Assembly (NCBI RefSeq): GCF_022829545.1
Contig: NZ_JAKSYM010000063.1
Location: 16,019-80,018, forward strand
DNA length: 64,000 bases
Origin: Methylobacterium sp. J-030
GTDB taxonomy: Bacteria; Pseudomonadota; Alphaproteobacteria; Rhizobiales; Beijerinckiaceae
Direction: 5' to 3'
Within the stretch, counting starts at the first letter, position 1. The number at the start of each line of letters is the position of its first letter. The position numbers were made by a program, and so were the translations under genes. Below, in pieces: positions 26,895 through 37,195 of this stretch. Below the pieces are notes generated by a model, which saw only the letters and a list, made by a program, of their open reading frames with translations, did not search any database and was not told the origin of the DNA.

Positions 26895-26955
26895 AGCACT
26901 GGGCCACTCTTCGTGCGCGGGGGACCCTGCTCTCGGCAAAACCCCGCCAGACGCA

Positions 26956-27267
26956 TCACGGCGTGATGATCACCACGTCGTTGGCGTGGACGCGACCGAG
27001 GACGATCCGCGCGCGCTCTTCCAGCAGGTCGCGGTCGATCTGGTCGCTCTTCAAGAGGGCGACCCGGTGCTCCCAGACGGCCCGCTCGGCCTTCACGGCG
27101 TTGAGCTCCTGGGTGAGCTGGTAGGCGCGGATCTTCAGCGCCTTCTTGGCCTCGAGGCCGCGATTGCCGCTCTCGGCCTGCCAGACGAAATAGCCCACGA
27201 CGAGCGCCGACAGGGTCCAGAGACCCAGCGGCAACACGACCATTCTGACCCGGCGACGCACGACCAT
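26956..27267 (-). CDS. ftsB: FtsB/DivIC-family septum formation protein
   Basis: 103 residues: a short basic N-terminus, one transmembrane helix (LPLGLWTLSALVVGYFVW, about 13-30), then a periplasmic coiled coil (ALKIRAYQLTQELNAVKAER) and a C-terminal ERARIVLGRVHANDVVII. This is the bitopic divisome layout. FtsB bridges FtsL and FtsQ. The start at 27267 (MVVRRRVRM) removes a spurious 26-residue extension. Its place between eno and pdhA is common in alphaproteobacteria. Confidence 0.85.
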   Translation of the reverse strand: MVVRRRVRMVVLPLGLWTLSALVVGYFVWQAESGNRGLEAKKALKIRAYQLTQELNAVKAERAVWEHRVALLKSDQIDRDLLEERARIVLGRVHANDVVIITP

Positions 27268-27368
27268 GGCGCGACCCTCGCGCGAGAAGGTTAACGGAGC
27301 CTTGCGCGGGCCCCGGGACTTGATCCCCGTGGGGCGGGATCGCACAGGAGAGCGCGAGGGCCGCGCGA

Positions 27369-28580
27369 ATGGACATGACCGAACTGGCGCGCTGGATCGC
27401 CGAGCACGCCACCGGAACGAACGACCACGACACCCTGCTGGAGCGATTCTGCGGGGCGCTGATCGGCGCGGGCGTTCCCCTCTGGCGGGTCAGCGTCATG
27501 ACGCCGGCGATCGATCCGACCCTGCGCGGTGTCAGCCTCAACTGGCATGCGGGCGCGGGCCTCTCCTTCGTGGCCAATCCCCACGGGGCCGAGCAGGAAA
27601 CCGACTGGCGTCTCAGCCCCGTCCACGCGCTTCTGGAGCGGGACGAGACCTTCGGACGCTGGCGCCTCGACGCGCCGGGATCGGAACCGGACTTCCCGAT
27701 CCTGCGGTCCCTGCGGGCGGAGGGCGGGACCGACTACGCAGTCCACATCGTCGGCTTCGCGCCGGGCACGGCGCTCCGCGGCGTCGCGGTCTCGTTCTGC
27801 ACCCGGGCGCAAGCGGGCTTCGCCGAGGCGCACTTCGCGGCGATCACCGCGGCCCTGCCGTTTCTGACCCTGGCGGTCGCCAAGATCGGCCTCGCCAACA
27901 CCCTGCGCGAGGTCTCGGCGACCTATCTCGGCCGCTCCACTGCCGAGCGGGTGCTCGACGGGCAGATCCTGCGCGGCGAGGGCCGGGCCGTCCCGGCGGC
28001 GATCCTGCTCACGGACCTGCGCGGCTTCACGGCGCTGTCCGACCGGGCCGACCCGATCGACATGGTCACGTGGCTCAACGAGCATTTCGATGCCCTGGGC
28101 GATCCGGTGGCGCGCCACGGCGGCGAGATCCTGAAATTTCTGGGCGACGGATTCCTGGCGATCTTCCCCGTCTCGGACGCCGACACCCTGCCCTGCCCGG
28201 TCTGCGGCAACGCCCTGAGGGCGGCCGCGGAGGCGCTGGCCGCCAACGAGGCCCTCAATGCCCGCCGCCGGGCCGCGGGGCTGCCCGACCTGGCGGCCGA
28301 CTGCGTCGTCCATTTCGGCACGGTGGTCTACGGCAATGTCGGCACCGGGCGGCGCCTGGACTTCACGATCATCGGGCGGGCCGTGAACGAGGCGAGCCGG
28401 ATCGAGAGCCAGTGCGCGGCCCTGGGCCATCCGCTGCTGGTGTCGGATTCCTTCGCGGAGCGCTGCGAGCGGCGGCTTCAGCCCGTCGGGACGATCGAGC
28501 TGCGGGGCCTGTCGCGGCCGATGCGGGTTTGGACGCTGCCGGAGTTCGGCGATGGGTTTGGTTCCGGGGAGCCGGCATGA
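27369..28580 (+). CDS. class III adenylate/guanylate cyclase
   Basis: 403 residues. The N-terminal 195 residues form a GAF-like or unknown sensory region (WRVSVMTPAIDPTLRGVSL). The C-terminal class III cyclase domain (about 205-385) has the two metal aspartates, in LLTDLRGFTALSD and LKFLGDGFLAIF, and the NEASRIE segment that positions the transition state. It should make cAMP, or less likely cGMP. No membrane segments, so it is soluble. Divergent from ftsB. Confidence 0.9.
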   Translation: MDMTELARWIAEHATGTNDHDTLLERFCGALIGAGVPLWRVSVMTPAIDPTLRGVSLNWHAGAGLSFVANPHGAEQETDWRLSPVHALLERDETFGRWRLDAPGSEPDFPILRSLRAEGGTDYAVHIVGFAPGTALRGVAVSFCTRAQAGFAEAHFAAITAALPFLTLAVAKIGLANTLREVSATYLGRSTAERVLDGQILRGEGRAVPAAILLTDLRGFTALSDRADPIDMVTWLNEHFDALGDPVARHGGEILKFLGDGFLAIFPVSDADTLPCPVCGNALRAAAEALAANEALNARRRAAGLPDLAADCVVHFGTVVYGNVGTGRRLDFTIIGRAVNEASRIESQCAALGHPLLVSDSFAERCERRLQPVGTIELRGLSRPMRVWTLPEFGDGFGSGEPA

Positions 28581-28689
28581 GGCGGGATTCCCGCTCGTGT
28601 TCGACGGCGAGATCCCGGGCCTTTTCAGCGTGGGCGCGACCGATTCCGCGGATCCCCTCCCCCTCTGCGGGGGAGAGAGCGCCGCCGGA

Positions 28690-30048
<1,359 letters not shown>

Positions 30049-30194
30049 TTATCGGTCAAGCCGGGAGTGACGGCAAGCGGCGGAGGACGCTCGGCCTGTG
30101 CATGCCGCTGCCGGGGCCGGCCGGGCGCCGGACCGGGAAAATCGCCGCGGTGCCGAGGGATGCGCCTGGCGGCGCGGCGTTCTATACGCCCACC

Positions 30195-30647
30195 ATGATG
30201 ATGCCCGAAAACCTCCAGCTCGGCCAGCCGGCGCCGCTGCCGACCTCCCCCGAGGCTGCGCGCCTCGACCGGGTGCCGAACCCGCACGCGGACACGGACT
30301 ACGTGGCCCGGTTCACCGCGCCCGAATTCACGTCGATCTGCCCGGTGACTGGACAGCCGGACTTCGCCATCCTGGTGATCGACTATGTGCCGGGTGACTG
30401 GCTCGTGGAGTCGAAGTCGCTGAAGCTCTACCTCGGCGCGTTCCGCAACCACGGGGCATTCCACGAGGATTGTACGGTGGCGATCGGCAAGCGGTTGGGC
30501 GACCTGCTGGCGCCGCGCTTCCTGCGCATCGGCGGATACTGGTATCCGCGCGGGGGCATCCCGATCGACGTCTTCTGGCAGACGGGCACCTTGCCCAAGA
30601 ACGCGTGGCTGCCCGATCCCGGCGTGCCGCCCTACCGCGGGCGGTGA
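30195..30647 (+). CDS. queF: NADPH-dependent preQ0 reductase QueF
   Basis: 150 residues; reduces 7-cyano-7-deazaguanine to preQ1 for queuosine in tRNA. The nucleophile C49 in [13 protein letters not shown] and the acid D56 are present, followed by the QueF motif [16 protein letters not shown] (72-87). Size and layout match the short unimodular (Bacillus-type) QueF. Three ATG codons stand in a row (30195, 30198, 30201); the exact start is not determined. It ends before a strong hairpin. Confidence 0.96.
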   Translation: MMMPENLQLGQPAPLPTSPEAARLDRVPNPHADTDYVARFTAPEFTSICPVTGQPDFAILVIDYVPGDWLVESKSLKLYLGAFRNHGAFHEDCTVAIGKRLGDLLAPRFLRIGGYWYPRGGIPIDVFWQTGTLPKNAWLPDPGVPPYRGR

Positions 30648-30663
30648 GCGGCGCAAACGAAGA

Positions 30664-30689
30664 GGGCGGCCGGCTTGCGCCGGCCGCCC
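30664..30689. terminator. bidirectional hairpin between convergent genes
   Basis: Perfect 11-bp stem (GGGCGGCCGGC with its complement) and a 4-base loop. It lies between queF and the minus-strand Gly/Tyr-rich gene. No T-tract on the plus strand. Confidence 0.6.
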
Positions 30690-30711
30690 CCAAATCGTCG
30701 GTCCGCGGACC

Positions 30712-31041
30712 TCAGTAGCCGTAGCCGTAGTAGCCCGGCGCCGCGTAGCCGTAGCCGCCGTAGGCCGGGGCGTAGCCGTAGGCCGGCGCGTAGCCGTACC
30801 CGCCGCCGTAGTAGCTGTCGCGGGCCGCGCCGGCGGCGATCGCACCGGCCGCGAGGCCGGCGATGCCGAGACCGATGGCGGCGCCGGTGCCGATGCCACG
30901 ACGACCGCCGCGGTAGTAGCCGTGGCCGTAGCCGCCATAGCCGCCGTGGAAGCCGTAGGGACGCGCCTCGGCGCTCGAGGTCGCGGCGACGCTGCCGATG
31001 GCCAGGGCGGCGGCGGTGGCGATGATACCGATCTTGCGCAT
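30712..31041 (-). CDS. exported Gly/Tyr-rich repeat protein
   Basis: 109 residues. A signal peptide (MRKIGIIATAAALAIG, cleavage near AEA at about 26) is followed by a GYGGYGHGYYRGG region, a hydrophobic Gly/Ala stretch (IGLGIAGLAAGAIAAGAA, about 57-75, possibly membrane-spanning) and a tail made of repeats of YGYAPA or YGGYGY type. This kind of protein is common in Methylobacterium and related bacteria, with unknown function in the envelope. Start at 31041 chosen for the signal peptide. Confidence 0.7.
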   Translation of the reverse strand: MRKIGIIATAAALAIGSVAATSSAEARPYGFHGGYGGYGHGYYRGGRRGIGTGAAIGLGIAGLAAGAIAAGAARDSYYGGGYGYAPAYGYAPAYGGYGYAAPGYYGYGY

Positions 31042-31317
31042 GATATTCCCTCTCGATCCTCGATCGAACCTGCCCAATAACGTAGCCGTGCCGGGACAGT
31101 TCCAAGTTCCGGCAGGTCTCGGCGTGCGGATCCGCACACAGTCGGTTTCGTGAACCGCGGCTCTTCATGATCGACGGGTTAACCATTCCGCCGAGCTTGG
31201 CCGTTCCGGCCCCGGTGCATCCCGTAACCTTGCGAATATTTTCCGATGCTGTCGCGCCCGGCTTGATCGCCTCCGCCCGGTGTCGGGCCTATGATGGCGA
31301 CCCTGGAGGAGTGCCCG

Positions 31318-31986
31318 ATGGATGCCCTGACCCTGATCCGCGAGACCTTCGCGCCGCTGTCCGGCAAGCGGATCCTCGACATCGGCTGCGGCCCCGGAAC
31401 GCTGGCGAAGCGGCTGAGCGAGGACGGCGCGGCGGTGACCGGCATCGATCCGGGCGCGGCAGCGCTCGAACAGGCCCGGGCCGCCGCGCCGGGGGTGCGG
31501 TTCGAGAGCGCCTCGGGCGAGGCCCTGCCCTTCCCCGACGGCAGCTTCGACGGGGCCGTCCTCCTCAACGCCCTGCACCACGTGCCCGACCCCGCCGCAG
31601 CCCTCATCGAGGCGGCGCGCGTCCTCGTCCCGGGCGGGTGTGTCGTGGTGGTGGAGCCCCTGGCGGCGGGCAGTTTCTTCGACGCGTTGCGGCCGATCGA
31701 GGACGAGACCGCAATCCGCGCGGCCGCACAGGACGCGATCGCGGCGGCCCTCGCCCGCGGCGCCCTCACCTGCCGGCGGGACATCACGATGGAGCGGCGG
31801 GAGAGCTTCGCCTCCCTGGATGCCTTCCTGAAGCGGGTCTGCGCGGTTGATCCCGCCCGGGCGGCGACGATCGAGGCCCGTCGCTCCGTCGTGGAAGCGG
31901 CCTTCGAGACGGCGGCCGAGCGCGCGGCGGACGGACGCTACGGCCTCGTCCAGCCCCTGCGGATCCACGTGCTGGAGCCTGCCTGA
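31318..31986 (+). CDS. class I SAM-dependent methyltransferase
   Basis: 222 residues with the Rossmann methyltransferase signature: motif I ILDIGCGPGTLAKRL near residue 20, ITGIDPG-like acidic end of strand 2 (GIDPGAAALEQA), DGAVLLNALHHVPDP near 85 and PGGCVVVVEPLAAG near 108. The C-terminal half (helical, TITC-like RDITMERRESF) would hold the acceptor site. The substrate is not predictable. The ATG at 31318 was chosen over the frame start at 31291 because it matches the family N-terminus. Confidence 0.85.
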   Translation: MDALTLIRETFAPLSGKRILDIGCGPGTLAKRLSEDGAAVTGIDPGAAALEQARAAAPGVRFESASGEALPFPDGSFDGAVLLNALHHVPDPAAALIEAARVLVPGGCVVVVEPLAAGSFFDALRPIEDETAIRAAAQDAIAAALARGALTCRRDITMERRESFASLDAFLKRVCAVDPARAATIEARRSVVEAAFETAAERAADGRYGLVQPLRIHVLEPA

Positions 31987-31987
31987 T

Positions 31988-32095
31988 CCGGGGTTTCGAA
32001 AGGGCGAGCCCTTTCGCGGGTCCAGGGCGGAGCCTTGGTATCGGTCAGGGCTTTGCCCTGACGACCCACCAGAGGGCTCGCCCTTTTGAAACCCA
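31988..32095. repeat. dispersed intergenic repeat with terminal inverted repeats
   Basis: A ~106-bp block whose ends form a ~22-bp inverted repeat (GGGTTTCGAAAGGGCGAGCC on the left; its complement with one mismatch on the right). A perfect inner hairpin GTCAGGGC..GCCCTGAC lies near 32044. It fills the gap between convergent genes and shares its right 21 bp (32074-32094) with 2768-2788. Confidence 0.65.
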
Positions 32096-32097
32096 GT

Positions 32098-32967
32098 TCA
32101 CGCGGCGCGAGCCTTGGCCAGCTTGTCGAAGGCGATGAGTTGGTCGAGCAGCGCCGGCATATCCTTCAGCGCCACCATGTTGGGGCCGTCGGAGGGCGCC
32201 CGGTCGGGATCGGGGTGGGTCTCGATGAACACGCCGGCCACCCCCACCGCCACGGCGGCCCGGGCCAGCACGGCGACGAATTCCCGCTGCCCGCCGGAGC
32301 TCGCCCCCTGGCCGCCCGGCTGCTGCACCGAATGGGTCGCGTCGAACACGACCGGCGCGCCGCTCGTCACCTGTGCCATGATCGGCAGGCTGCGCATGTC
32401 GGAGACCAGGGTGTTGTAGCCGAACGAGGCGCCCCGCTCCGTGACGATGACGTTCGGGTTGCCGGCCTGCGTCACCTTGGCGGCGACGTGCCTCATGTCC
32501 CAGGGCGCCAGGAACTGACCCTTCTTGATGTTGACCGCCCGCCCCGTCGCGGCGGCCGCCAGGAGCAGGTCGGTCTGGCGGCACAGGAAGGCCGGGATCT
32601 GGAGCACGTCCACGGCCTCGGCGGCCCGGGCGCATTGCTCGGCGGCGTGCACGTCGGTCAGCACCGGCAGGCCCAGGGACTCGCGGATCTCCGCGAAGAC
32701 CGGCAGCGCCTCGTCGAGCCCGACGCCCCGGGCGGCACCGCCCGAGGTGCGATTGGCCTTGTCGAACGAGGTCTTGAACACGAGGTCGATCCCGGCGCGC
32801 GCCGTCATCGCCTTGAGGGCGGCGGCGATCTCCAGGGCATGGCTCCGCCCCTCCAACTGGCAGGGGCCGGCGATCAGCACGAGCGGCAGGTGGTTGGCGA
32901 AGCGCGCGTCGCCGACCTGAACGATGGGGCCTCGGACGACCGGGCCGGGGGTCTCGGAATTCGACAT
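32098..32967 (-). CDS. kdsA: 3-deoxy-8-phosphooctulonate synthase (KDO8P synthase)
   Basis: 289 residues; condenses phosphoenolpyruvate with arabinose-5-phosphate to make KDO8P for lipopolysaccharide inner core. Family landmarks: [18 protein letters not shown] near 32, [12 protein letters not shown] near 64, [13 protein letters not shown] near 100, FLCRQTDLL near 130, and [14 protein letters not shown] near 215. The cysteine in AGPCQLEG and the DATH region are the usual active-site parts. Start at 32967 is natural. Confidence 0.95.
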   Translation of the reverse strand: MSNSETPGPVVRGPIVQVGDARFANHLPLVLIAGPCQLEGRSHALEIAAALKAMTARAGIDLVFKTSFDKANRTSGGAARGVGLDEALPVFAEIRESLGLPVLTDVHAAEQCARAAEAVDVLQIPAFLCRQTDLLLAAAATGRAVNIKKGQFLAPWDMRHVAAKVTQAGNPNVIVTERGASFGYNTLVSDMRSLPIMAQVTSGAPVVFDATHSVQQPGGQGASSGGQREFVAVLARAAVAVGVAGVFIETHPDPDRAPSDGPNMVALKDMPALLDQLIAFDKLAKARAA

Positions 32968-32976
32968 GAGTGCGGT

Positions 32977-33468
32977 CTAGCCCGCACGGCGGATCCGCGA
33001 AAGCCCGGCCCGGGGCGCGACCCGGCAGACCGTGAGATCCTCCCGGAGGGCGTCCGATCGCGGGCCGGTCTCGCACAGCATCAGGGCCTTGCCCGAGCCG
33101 CCGCGGCGCGGGGCGTTCGCCAGAAGGCTCGCCTGATGCAGGTTGAGCGCCAGCACCTCGGCGGCGGCGGGATCCGCCCCGGCGAGCGCCCGGGCCGCGC
33201 GGCCGACCAGGGTGAAGTAGGCCAGGGACGGTTCCCGATCCCGCGAAGCCACGGTGATCCGCGCGGGCTTTCGGCAATCGAGGCTCAGCCGCTCCGCATC
33301 CTCGGCGCGGAACACCGCGTAGTGGCCGGCCCGGCCGGCGAGCGAGGCGCCGGTATCGCGGATCACCCTGGCGGCAAGCGCGTCGCAGGCATCCGCGGCA
33401 TGGACCGGCGCTGTGCTCAGGCTGGTCAGGATAGCAAACGTTAAGATCGTTTTCCGGGTCGGTGTCAT
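32977..33468 (-). CDS. exported hypothetical protein
   Basis: 163 residues from ATG 33468. Signal peptide MTPTRKTILTFAILTSL with likely cleavage after HAA near residue 24. The mature part has four cysteines (DACDALA, LDCRKP, MLCETG, TVCRVA) that may form two disulfides in the periplasm. A helical segment (ALAGADPAAAEVLALNLHQASLLA) is near the middle. It lies nine bases upstream of kdsA on the same strand. No family recognised. Confidence 0.6.
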   Translation of the reverse strand: MTPTRKTILTFAILTSLSTAPVHAADACDALAARVIRDTGASLAGRAGHYAVFRAEDAERLSLDCRKPARITVASRDREPSLAYFTLVGRAARALAGADPAAAEVLALNLHQASLLANAPRRGGSGKALMLCETGPRSDALREDLTVCRVAPRAGLSRIRRAG

Positions 33469-33822
33469 TGACTCGTTCCAAATCCTCTGCAAGATCTCAT
33501 CGCATGCTTGGCCGTAAGAAGGGCCGGCTGTATCGCGATTTGCTGTCTTCGTTTCGATATTTACCGGCAATATACCCAGGTTTGCTTCGATGCGTCCCGA
33601 ATATAGCCTCTGTATCGTGTGTTCAAGGACTTTGTTCGAGGTGAATGTTTCTATCCGATGCCGATGACTGGCCGTGCGCCCGGTCCGGGTGCCCGGGCGG
33701 GACGTGCAGGATGCCACGGGGATCGATGATTGTCGGCCGAAAAGGTTCCGGCGGCCTGCGGCGGACCGATCGCCTCGGGGTCCGTGCGCCGATCGGAAGG
33801 ACGAGTGTGGAGGAGTTGGGTC
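33469..33822. other. divergent promoter region
   Basis: 354 bp between an exported-protein gene (minus) and the FkbM gene (plus), lower in GC around 33530-33660. It should contain two promoters. An ORF reading in from 33730 is treated as spurious because a much better ribosome site precedes 33823. Confidence 0.4.
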
Positions 33823-34596
33823 GTGGAAAATGATCTTGGAATCGTCTTCAGGTCGGTCTTGAGCGTCCGGGACACGCTCGAAGGATCGATCGCGGAGATC
33901 AAGAGCCTCGTCGGTCCGGGCCAGGAGGCCTACGCCGAACTGATCGACTTCCTCACCTTCGCGGCCCGGCGCGCGGCGCTCTCAACGGCGCCGCTCCTGC
34001 AGGATCTCTGGGTCCTGTTCGAACTCGGGGAAAAGCGGAACGGTTACTTCGTCGAGTTCGGGGCCGCGGACGGCCGGGGCGCCAGCACCACGCAGTTGCT
34101 GGAGACGCTCTACGGCTGGCAGGGGGCCATCGCGGAGCCGGCGCGTGGCCGGCACGAGACTCTGCGCGCCAGCCGGACCTGCTACGTCACGAACAAGTTC
34201 GTCTATGCCGAGGACGGTCTGAAGCTCCTGTTCAACGATACGGAGAGTTCGGAGGATCCCTCGGCTGCCGCGGGGACGCGCCGGAGCGGGAAGCGGTACG
34301 AGGTCGAGACCATCACGCTGCGCAGCCTTCTGCAGGCCGCTCAGGCGCCGCGCACCATCGACTTCCTGAGCATCAACGCCGAGGAGGACACGCGCGACCT
34401 TCTGGAGCGCTTCGATATCTCCGCACACGACGTGACGCTGATCAGCATCGCGAATGTCGATCCGCCGCAGGGCGAGGCGCTGGCCGAGCTCATGACTCGG
34501 ACGGGCTACGAGCGCCGGTTCGCGCCGTTCTCGATGTCCGACGCCTGGTACGCCAAGCGCGACCAGGCCGCGGTGGCGCAGCCGGCCGCGGCCTGA
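33823..34596 (+). CDS. FkbM-family methyltransferase
   Basis: 257 residues. The FkbM core is visible: RNGYFVEFGAADGRGASTTQ (motif I near residue 75), a turn GAIAEPARGRHETL, YVTNKFVYAEDG, and the VETITLRSLLQA..IDFLSINAEEDT pattern near 190-215. These enzymes methylate oxygen groups on sugars, lipids or peptides. GTG 33823 is chosen because GGAGGAG lies seven bases upstream; the frame from TTG 33730 has no such site. The first 60 residues are helical and precede the domain. Confidence 0.8.
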   Translation: MENDLGIVFRSVLSVRDTLEGSIAEIKSLVGPGQEAYAELIDFLTFAARRAALSTAPLLQDLWVLFELGEKRNGYFVEFGAADGRGASTTQLLETLYGWQGAIAEPARGRHETLRASRTCYVTNKFVYAEDGLKLLFNDTESSEDPSAAAGTRRSGKRYEVETITLRSLLQAAQAPRTIDFLSINAEEDTRDLLERFDISAHDVTLISIANVDPPQGEALAELMTRTGYERRFAPFSMSDAWYAKRDQAAVAQPAAA

Positions 34597-34743
34597 GGCC
34601 GGCCGGCGCTGTCCGTCCGGCTCGGGCCGGGTCCGGCGGCTGTCGCCCCGGGCTCGCAGCGTGGACAGCGCCCTTCGGATGCCCGATCTGTGCCGGCGGC
34701 GCGGCGCCCTACGCCGCTGGCACACGAGGCTCCGACCCGGCCC

Positions 34744-35754
34744 ATGCTCCGACCCATCCTCGCCGCCGCGCTCCTCGCGCTGGCCTCCCCCGGTGCGGCG
34801 ACGGCGAACCCCGTCGCCGCACCGGCCTACGGTCCGGAGCTGGAAGGCTTCGACTATCCCTTCCCGGTGAAGCGCTTCACGTTTCCATCGCAGCGCCAGG
34901 CGCTTCAGATGGCCTATCTGGACGTGCCGGCCGAGACGCCGAACGGCCGCACAGCGGTCCTGCTCCACGGCAAGAACTTCTGCGCCGCGACCTGGGAGAG
35001 CCAGATCCGCGCGCTCAGCGCGGCCGGCTACCGGGTGATCGCGCCCGATCAGGTCGGCTTCTGCAAGTCGAGCAAGCCGGCCGCCTACCAGTTTACCTTC
35101 CGGCAGCTCGCCGAGAACACGCACGCGCTGCTGGCGCAGCTCGGGGTCGAGCGTCCGATCCTGATCGGCCACTCGACGGGGGGCATGCTGGCCGCGCACT
35201 ACGCCCTGCTCTACCCGAAGGCGGTCGAACGGCTCGTGCTGGTCAATCCGGTCGGCCTGGAGGACTGGAGCGCCAAGGGTCTGCCGCCGATCTCCCTGGC
35301 ACAGTGGTACCAGCGCGAGCTGAAGGTCTCGGCGGAGTCGATCCGCGCCTACGAGACCACGACCTACTATGCCGGCCGCTGGGAGGCGCGCTACGAGCCG
35401 TGGGTGACGATGCTGGCCGGGCTCAACAATGGCCCCGGCAAGGAGGCCGTCGCCTGGGACTCGGCGCTGGTCTACGACATGATCGTCACCGAGCCGGTGG
35501 TCTACCGCTTGCCCCAGATCGCGGTGCCGACCCTCCTGATGATCGGCCAGAAGGACAACACGGCGATCGGCAAGGATCTCGCCCCGCCGGAGGTGCGGGC
35601 GCGCCTCGGCCACTATCCCGAACTCGGCCGGGCGGCCGCGCAGGCGATCCCGGGGGCGCGGCTCGTGGAGTTCCCCGCGCTCGGCCATGCGCCGCAGATG
35701 TCGGACCCGGAGGGGTTCAACAAGGCGCTGATCGAGGGGATCGCGGTGCGGTGA
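34744..35754 (+). CDS. secreted alpha/beta hydrolase
   Basis: 336 residues. Signal peptide MLRPILAAALLALASPGAAT (cleavage near residue 21). The alpha/beta hydrolase fold shows the oxyanion region LLHGKNFCAATW near 80, the nucleophile elbow GHSTGG near 143, the acid region MIGQKDNTA near 268, and the catalytic His in LGHAPQM near 314. Substrate unknown (esters, lipids or epoxides). It ends before a bidirectional terminator. Confidence 0.85.
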   Translation: MLRPILAAALLALASPGAATANPVAAPAYGPELEGFDYPFPVKRFTFPSQRQALQMAYLDVPAETPNGRTAVLLHGKNFCAATWESQIRALSAAGYRVIAPDQVGFCKSSKPAAYQFTFRQLAENTHALLAQLGVERPILIGHSTGGMLAAHYALLYPKAVERLVLVNPVGLEDWSAKGLPPISLAQWYQRELKVSAESIRAYETTTYYAGRWEARYEPWVTMLAGLNNGPGKEAVAWDSALVYDMIVTEPVVYRLPQIAVPTLLMIGQKDNTAIGKDLAPPEVRARLGHYPELGRAAAQAIPGARLVEFPALGHAPQMSDPEGFNKALIEGIAVR

Positions 35755-35758
35755 GCCC

Positions 35759-35804
35759 GGGGACGGCCCCTTCCCGGCTTCTGCCGCGGGGCGGGGCCGT
35801 CCCC
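35759..35804. terminator. bidirectional terminator between convergent genes
   Basis: A 12-bp inverted repeat, GGGGACGGCCCC at 35759 and its complement at 35793, with a 22-base loop, lies between the hydrolase and amidinotransferase genes. Confidence 0.5.
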
Positions 35805-35809
35805 GACCC

Positions 35810-36985
35810 TCAGAAATACGACTTCAGCACCCCGCGGCGGCGCACGTCCAGCGTCGCGCAGTGGAACGAGCCGCCGAACGGGCCGTAGCTCAGGAACGGC
35901 GCCGGGATCGGGTCGAAGCCCCAGTCCTTCAGCGCCTTGATCAGCGTCGGCTGGCTCTGGTCGACGACGATCTTCTTCTCGGTGATCGCGAGCACGTTGA
36001 TCGAGGTCCAGGGCGAGCACATCGAGATCTTGCTCATGAAGCCCTCGACCGGGTCGGGGCGGGGCGCGATCAGCACGTCCCATTTCTTGAGCACGGCCGG
36101 CAGCTTCTCGACGTCGATGTAGTCCGGGTTCACCAGCACCTTGCCGGGGGCCAGCGGCATGAACGACGAGTCGATGTGCATCGGCTGCGGGCAGCGGCTC
36201 TCGATCTCGTGGATGCGGAAGCCCGGGCCGAGGTGGCGGCGCAGCCACTCGATGCCCATCAGGTTGGTCACGTTGGAGCGGGTCACGAACAGGTCGCGAC
36301 CGCAGCGCACGAAGTCGGCGGCGTCGAAGACCGGCTCGAACTCGTTGACGGTGAACTGCATCGGCTCGCCGGCCTTCAGGTTCGGCACCCGGTAATCGTA
36401 GTTGTAGAGATCGTCCGTGAGCTGCGGCCGCGGCGCCGAGGTCCAGCGGGCGCCGGCGCGAAAATACTCCTTGAACAGCGCGCGGTAGGCGTCGCCCTCG
36501 AAGTAGCGCGAGCGCCAGCACATCGGGCTCTCGATGATCTCGTCGCCGATGACGAGGTACGGGTCGCGCGGGCAGGCGACGCAGAAGCCCCGGGACGACC
36601 AGCGCGGCGCCTTGAATTTCTTGGAGAAGTCCACCGTATCGGGGCGGCGGACCTTCACGCCCTCGCCGGCCAGGATCCCGATGAAGTTGTCGAGCTCCGC
36701 CTGGGCGAGCTTCTTCATGAACTTCGGGTACTTCCAGCCGCTCGCCAGCCGGTAGAACGGCTGCGCGGCGCGCGGCAGGTTGAAGATCACAGTGAGATGG
36801 TGGGTCGGGATCGTGGCGCCGTCCAGCGAGCCGACGATCACCTCCTCCAGCGGATCCCACTCGTTCCAGGCCATCACGGGCGCGTGGGGGGCCGGCACGC
36901 CCGGCGCGGCCGCGCCCGCGTAGCCGCCGGCATGCGTGTCGTCGGCCACGGCCTCAAGGGCCGTGATCGGTGATTCGCGCTCCAT
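35810..36985 (-). CDS. GATM-like amidinotransferase, candidate for hopanoid cyclitol
   Basis: 391 residues, very like eukaryotic L-arginine:glycine amidinotransferase and the inosamine-phosphate amidinotransferases. The catalytic parts are present: FDAADFVRCGRDLF with D221/D224, PMHIDSSFMPL with H270, and GGSFHCATLDVRRRG with the nucleophile C376. The family moves an amidino group from arginine to an amine, making a guanidino compound. The gene faces away from hpnL-M-I-J-K, which build the amino-cyclitol ether of hopanoids, so an aminosugar or aminocyclitol acceptor is attractive. Glycine (guanidinoacetate) or lysine are alternatives. ATG 36985 has AAGGGG eight bases upstream. Confidence 0.88.
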   Translation of the reverse strand: MERESPITALEAVADDTHAGGYAGAAAPGVPAPHAPVMAWNEWDPLEEVIVGSLDGATIPTHHLTVIFNLPRAAQPFYRLASGWKYPKFMKKLAQAELDNFIGILAGEGVKVRRPDTVDFSKKFKAPRWSSRGFCVACPRDPYLVIGDEIIESPMCWRSRYFEGDAYRALFKEYFRAGARWTSAPRPQLTDDLYNYDYRVPNLKAGEPMQFTVNEFEPVFDAADFVRCGRDLFVTRSNVTNLMGIEWLRRHLGPGFRIHEIESRCPQPMHIDSSFMPLAPGKVLVNPDYIDVEKLPAVLKKWDVLIAPRPDPVEGFMSKISMCSPWTSINVLAITEKKIVVDQSQPTLIKALKDWGFDPIPAPFLSYGPFGGSFHCATLDVRRRGVLKSYF

Positions 36986-37195
36986 GACGTGTGCCCCTTC
37001 TGCGACGTGCCGCGGCCTTCTACGCAGGCCCTTCAGCCCCGCCGCCGCTTTAACTCCCGGTGTGTTAAACGGGTGATAGACAGCGCTCATCCGTGCTGCA
37101 ACGTGACAGAAACGTTCTCGGCCCGGCGGACCTATTTCTGCCGCGACCGTGGCCGATTTCCCGCATCAAGCCTTTTGCGAGCTTGAAAGACGACA

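Noticed and set aside
33730..33822. 31-residue N-terminal extension of the FkbM protein from TTG 33730
   Set aside because: No ribosome site at 33730, whereas GGAGGAG lies seven bases before GTG 33823.
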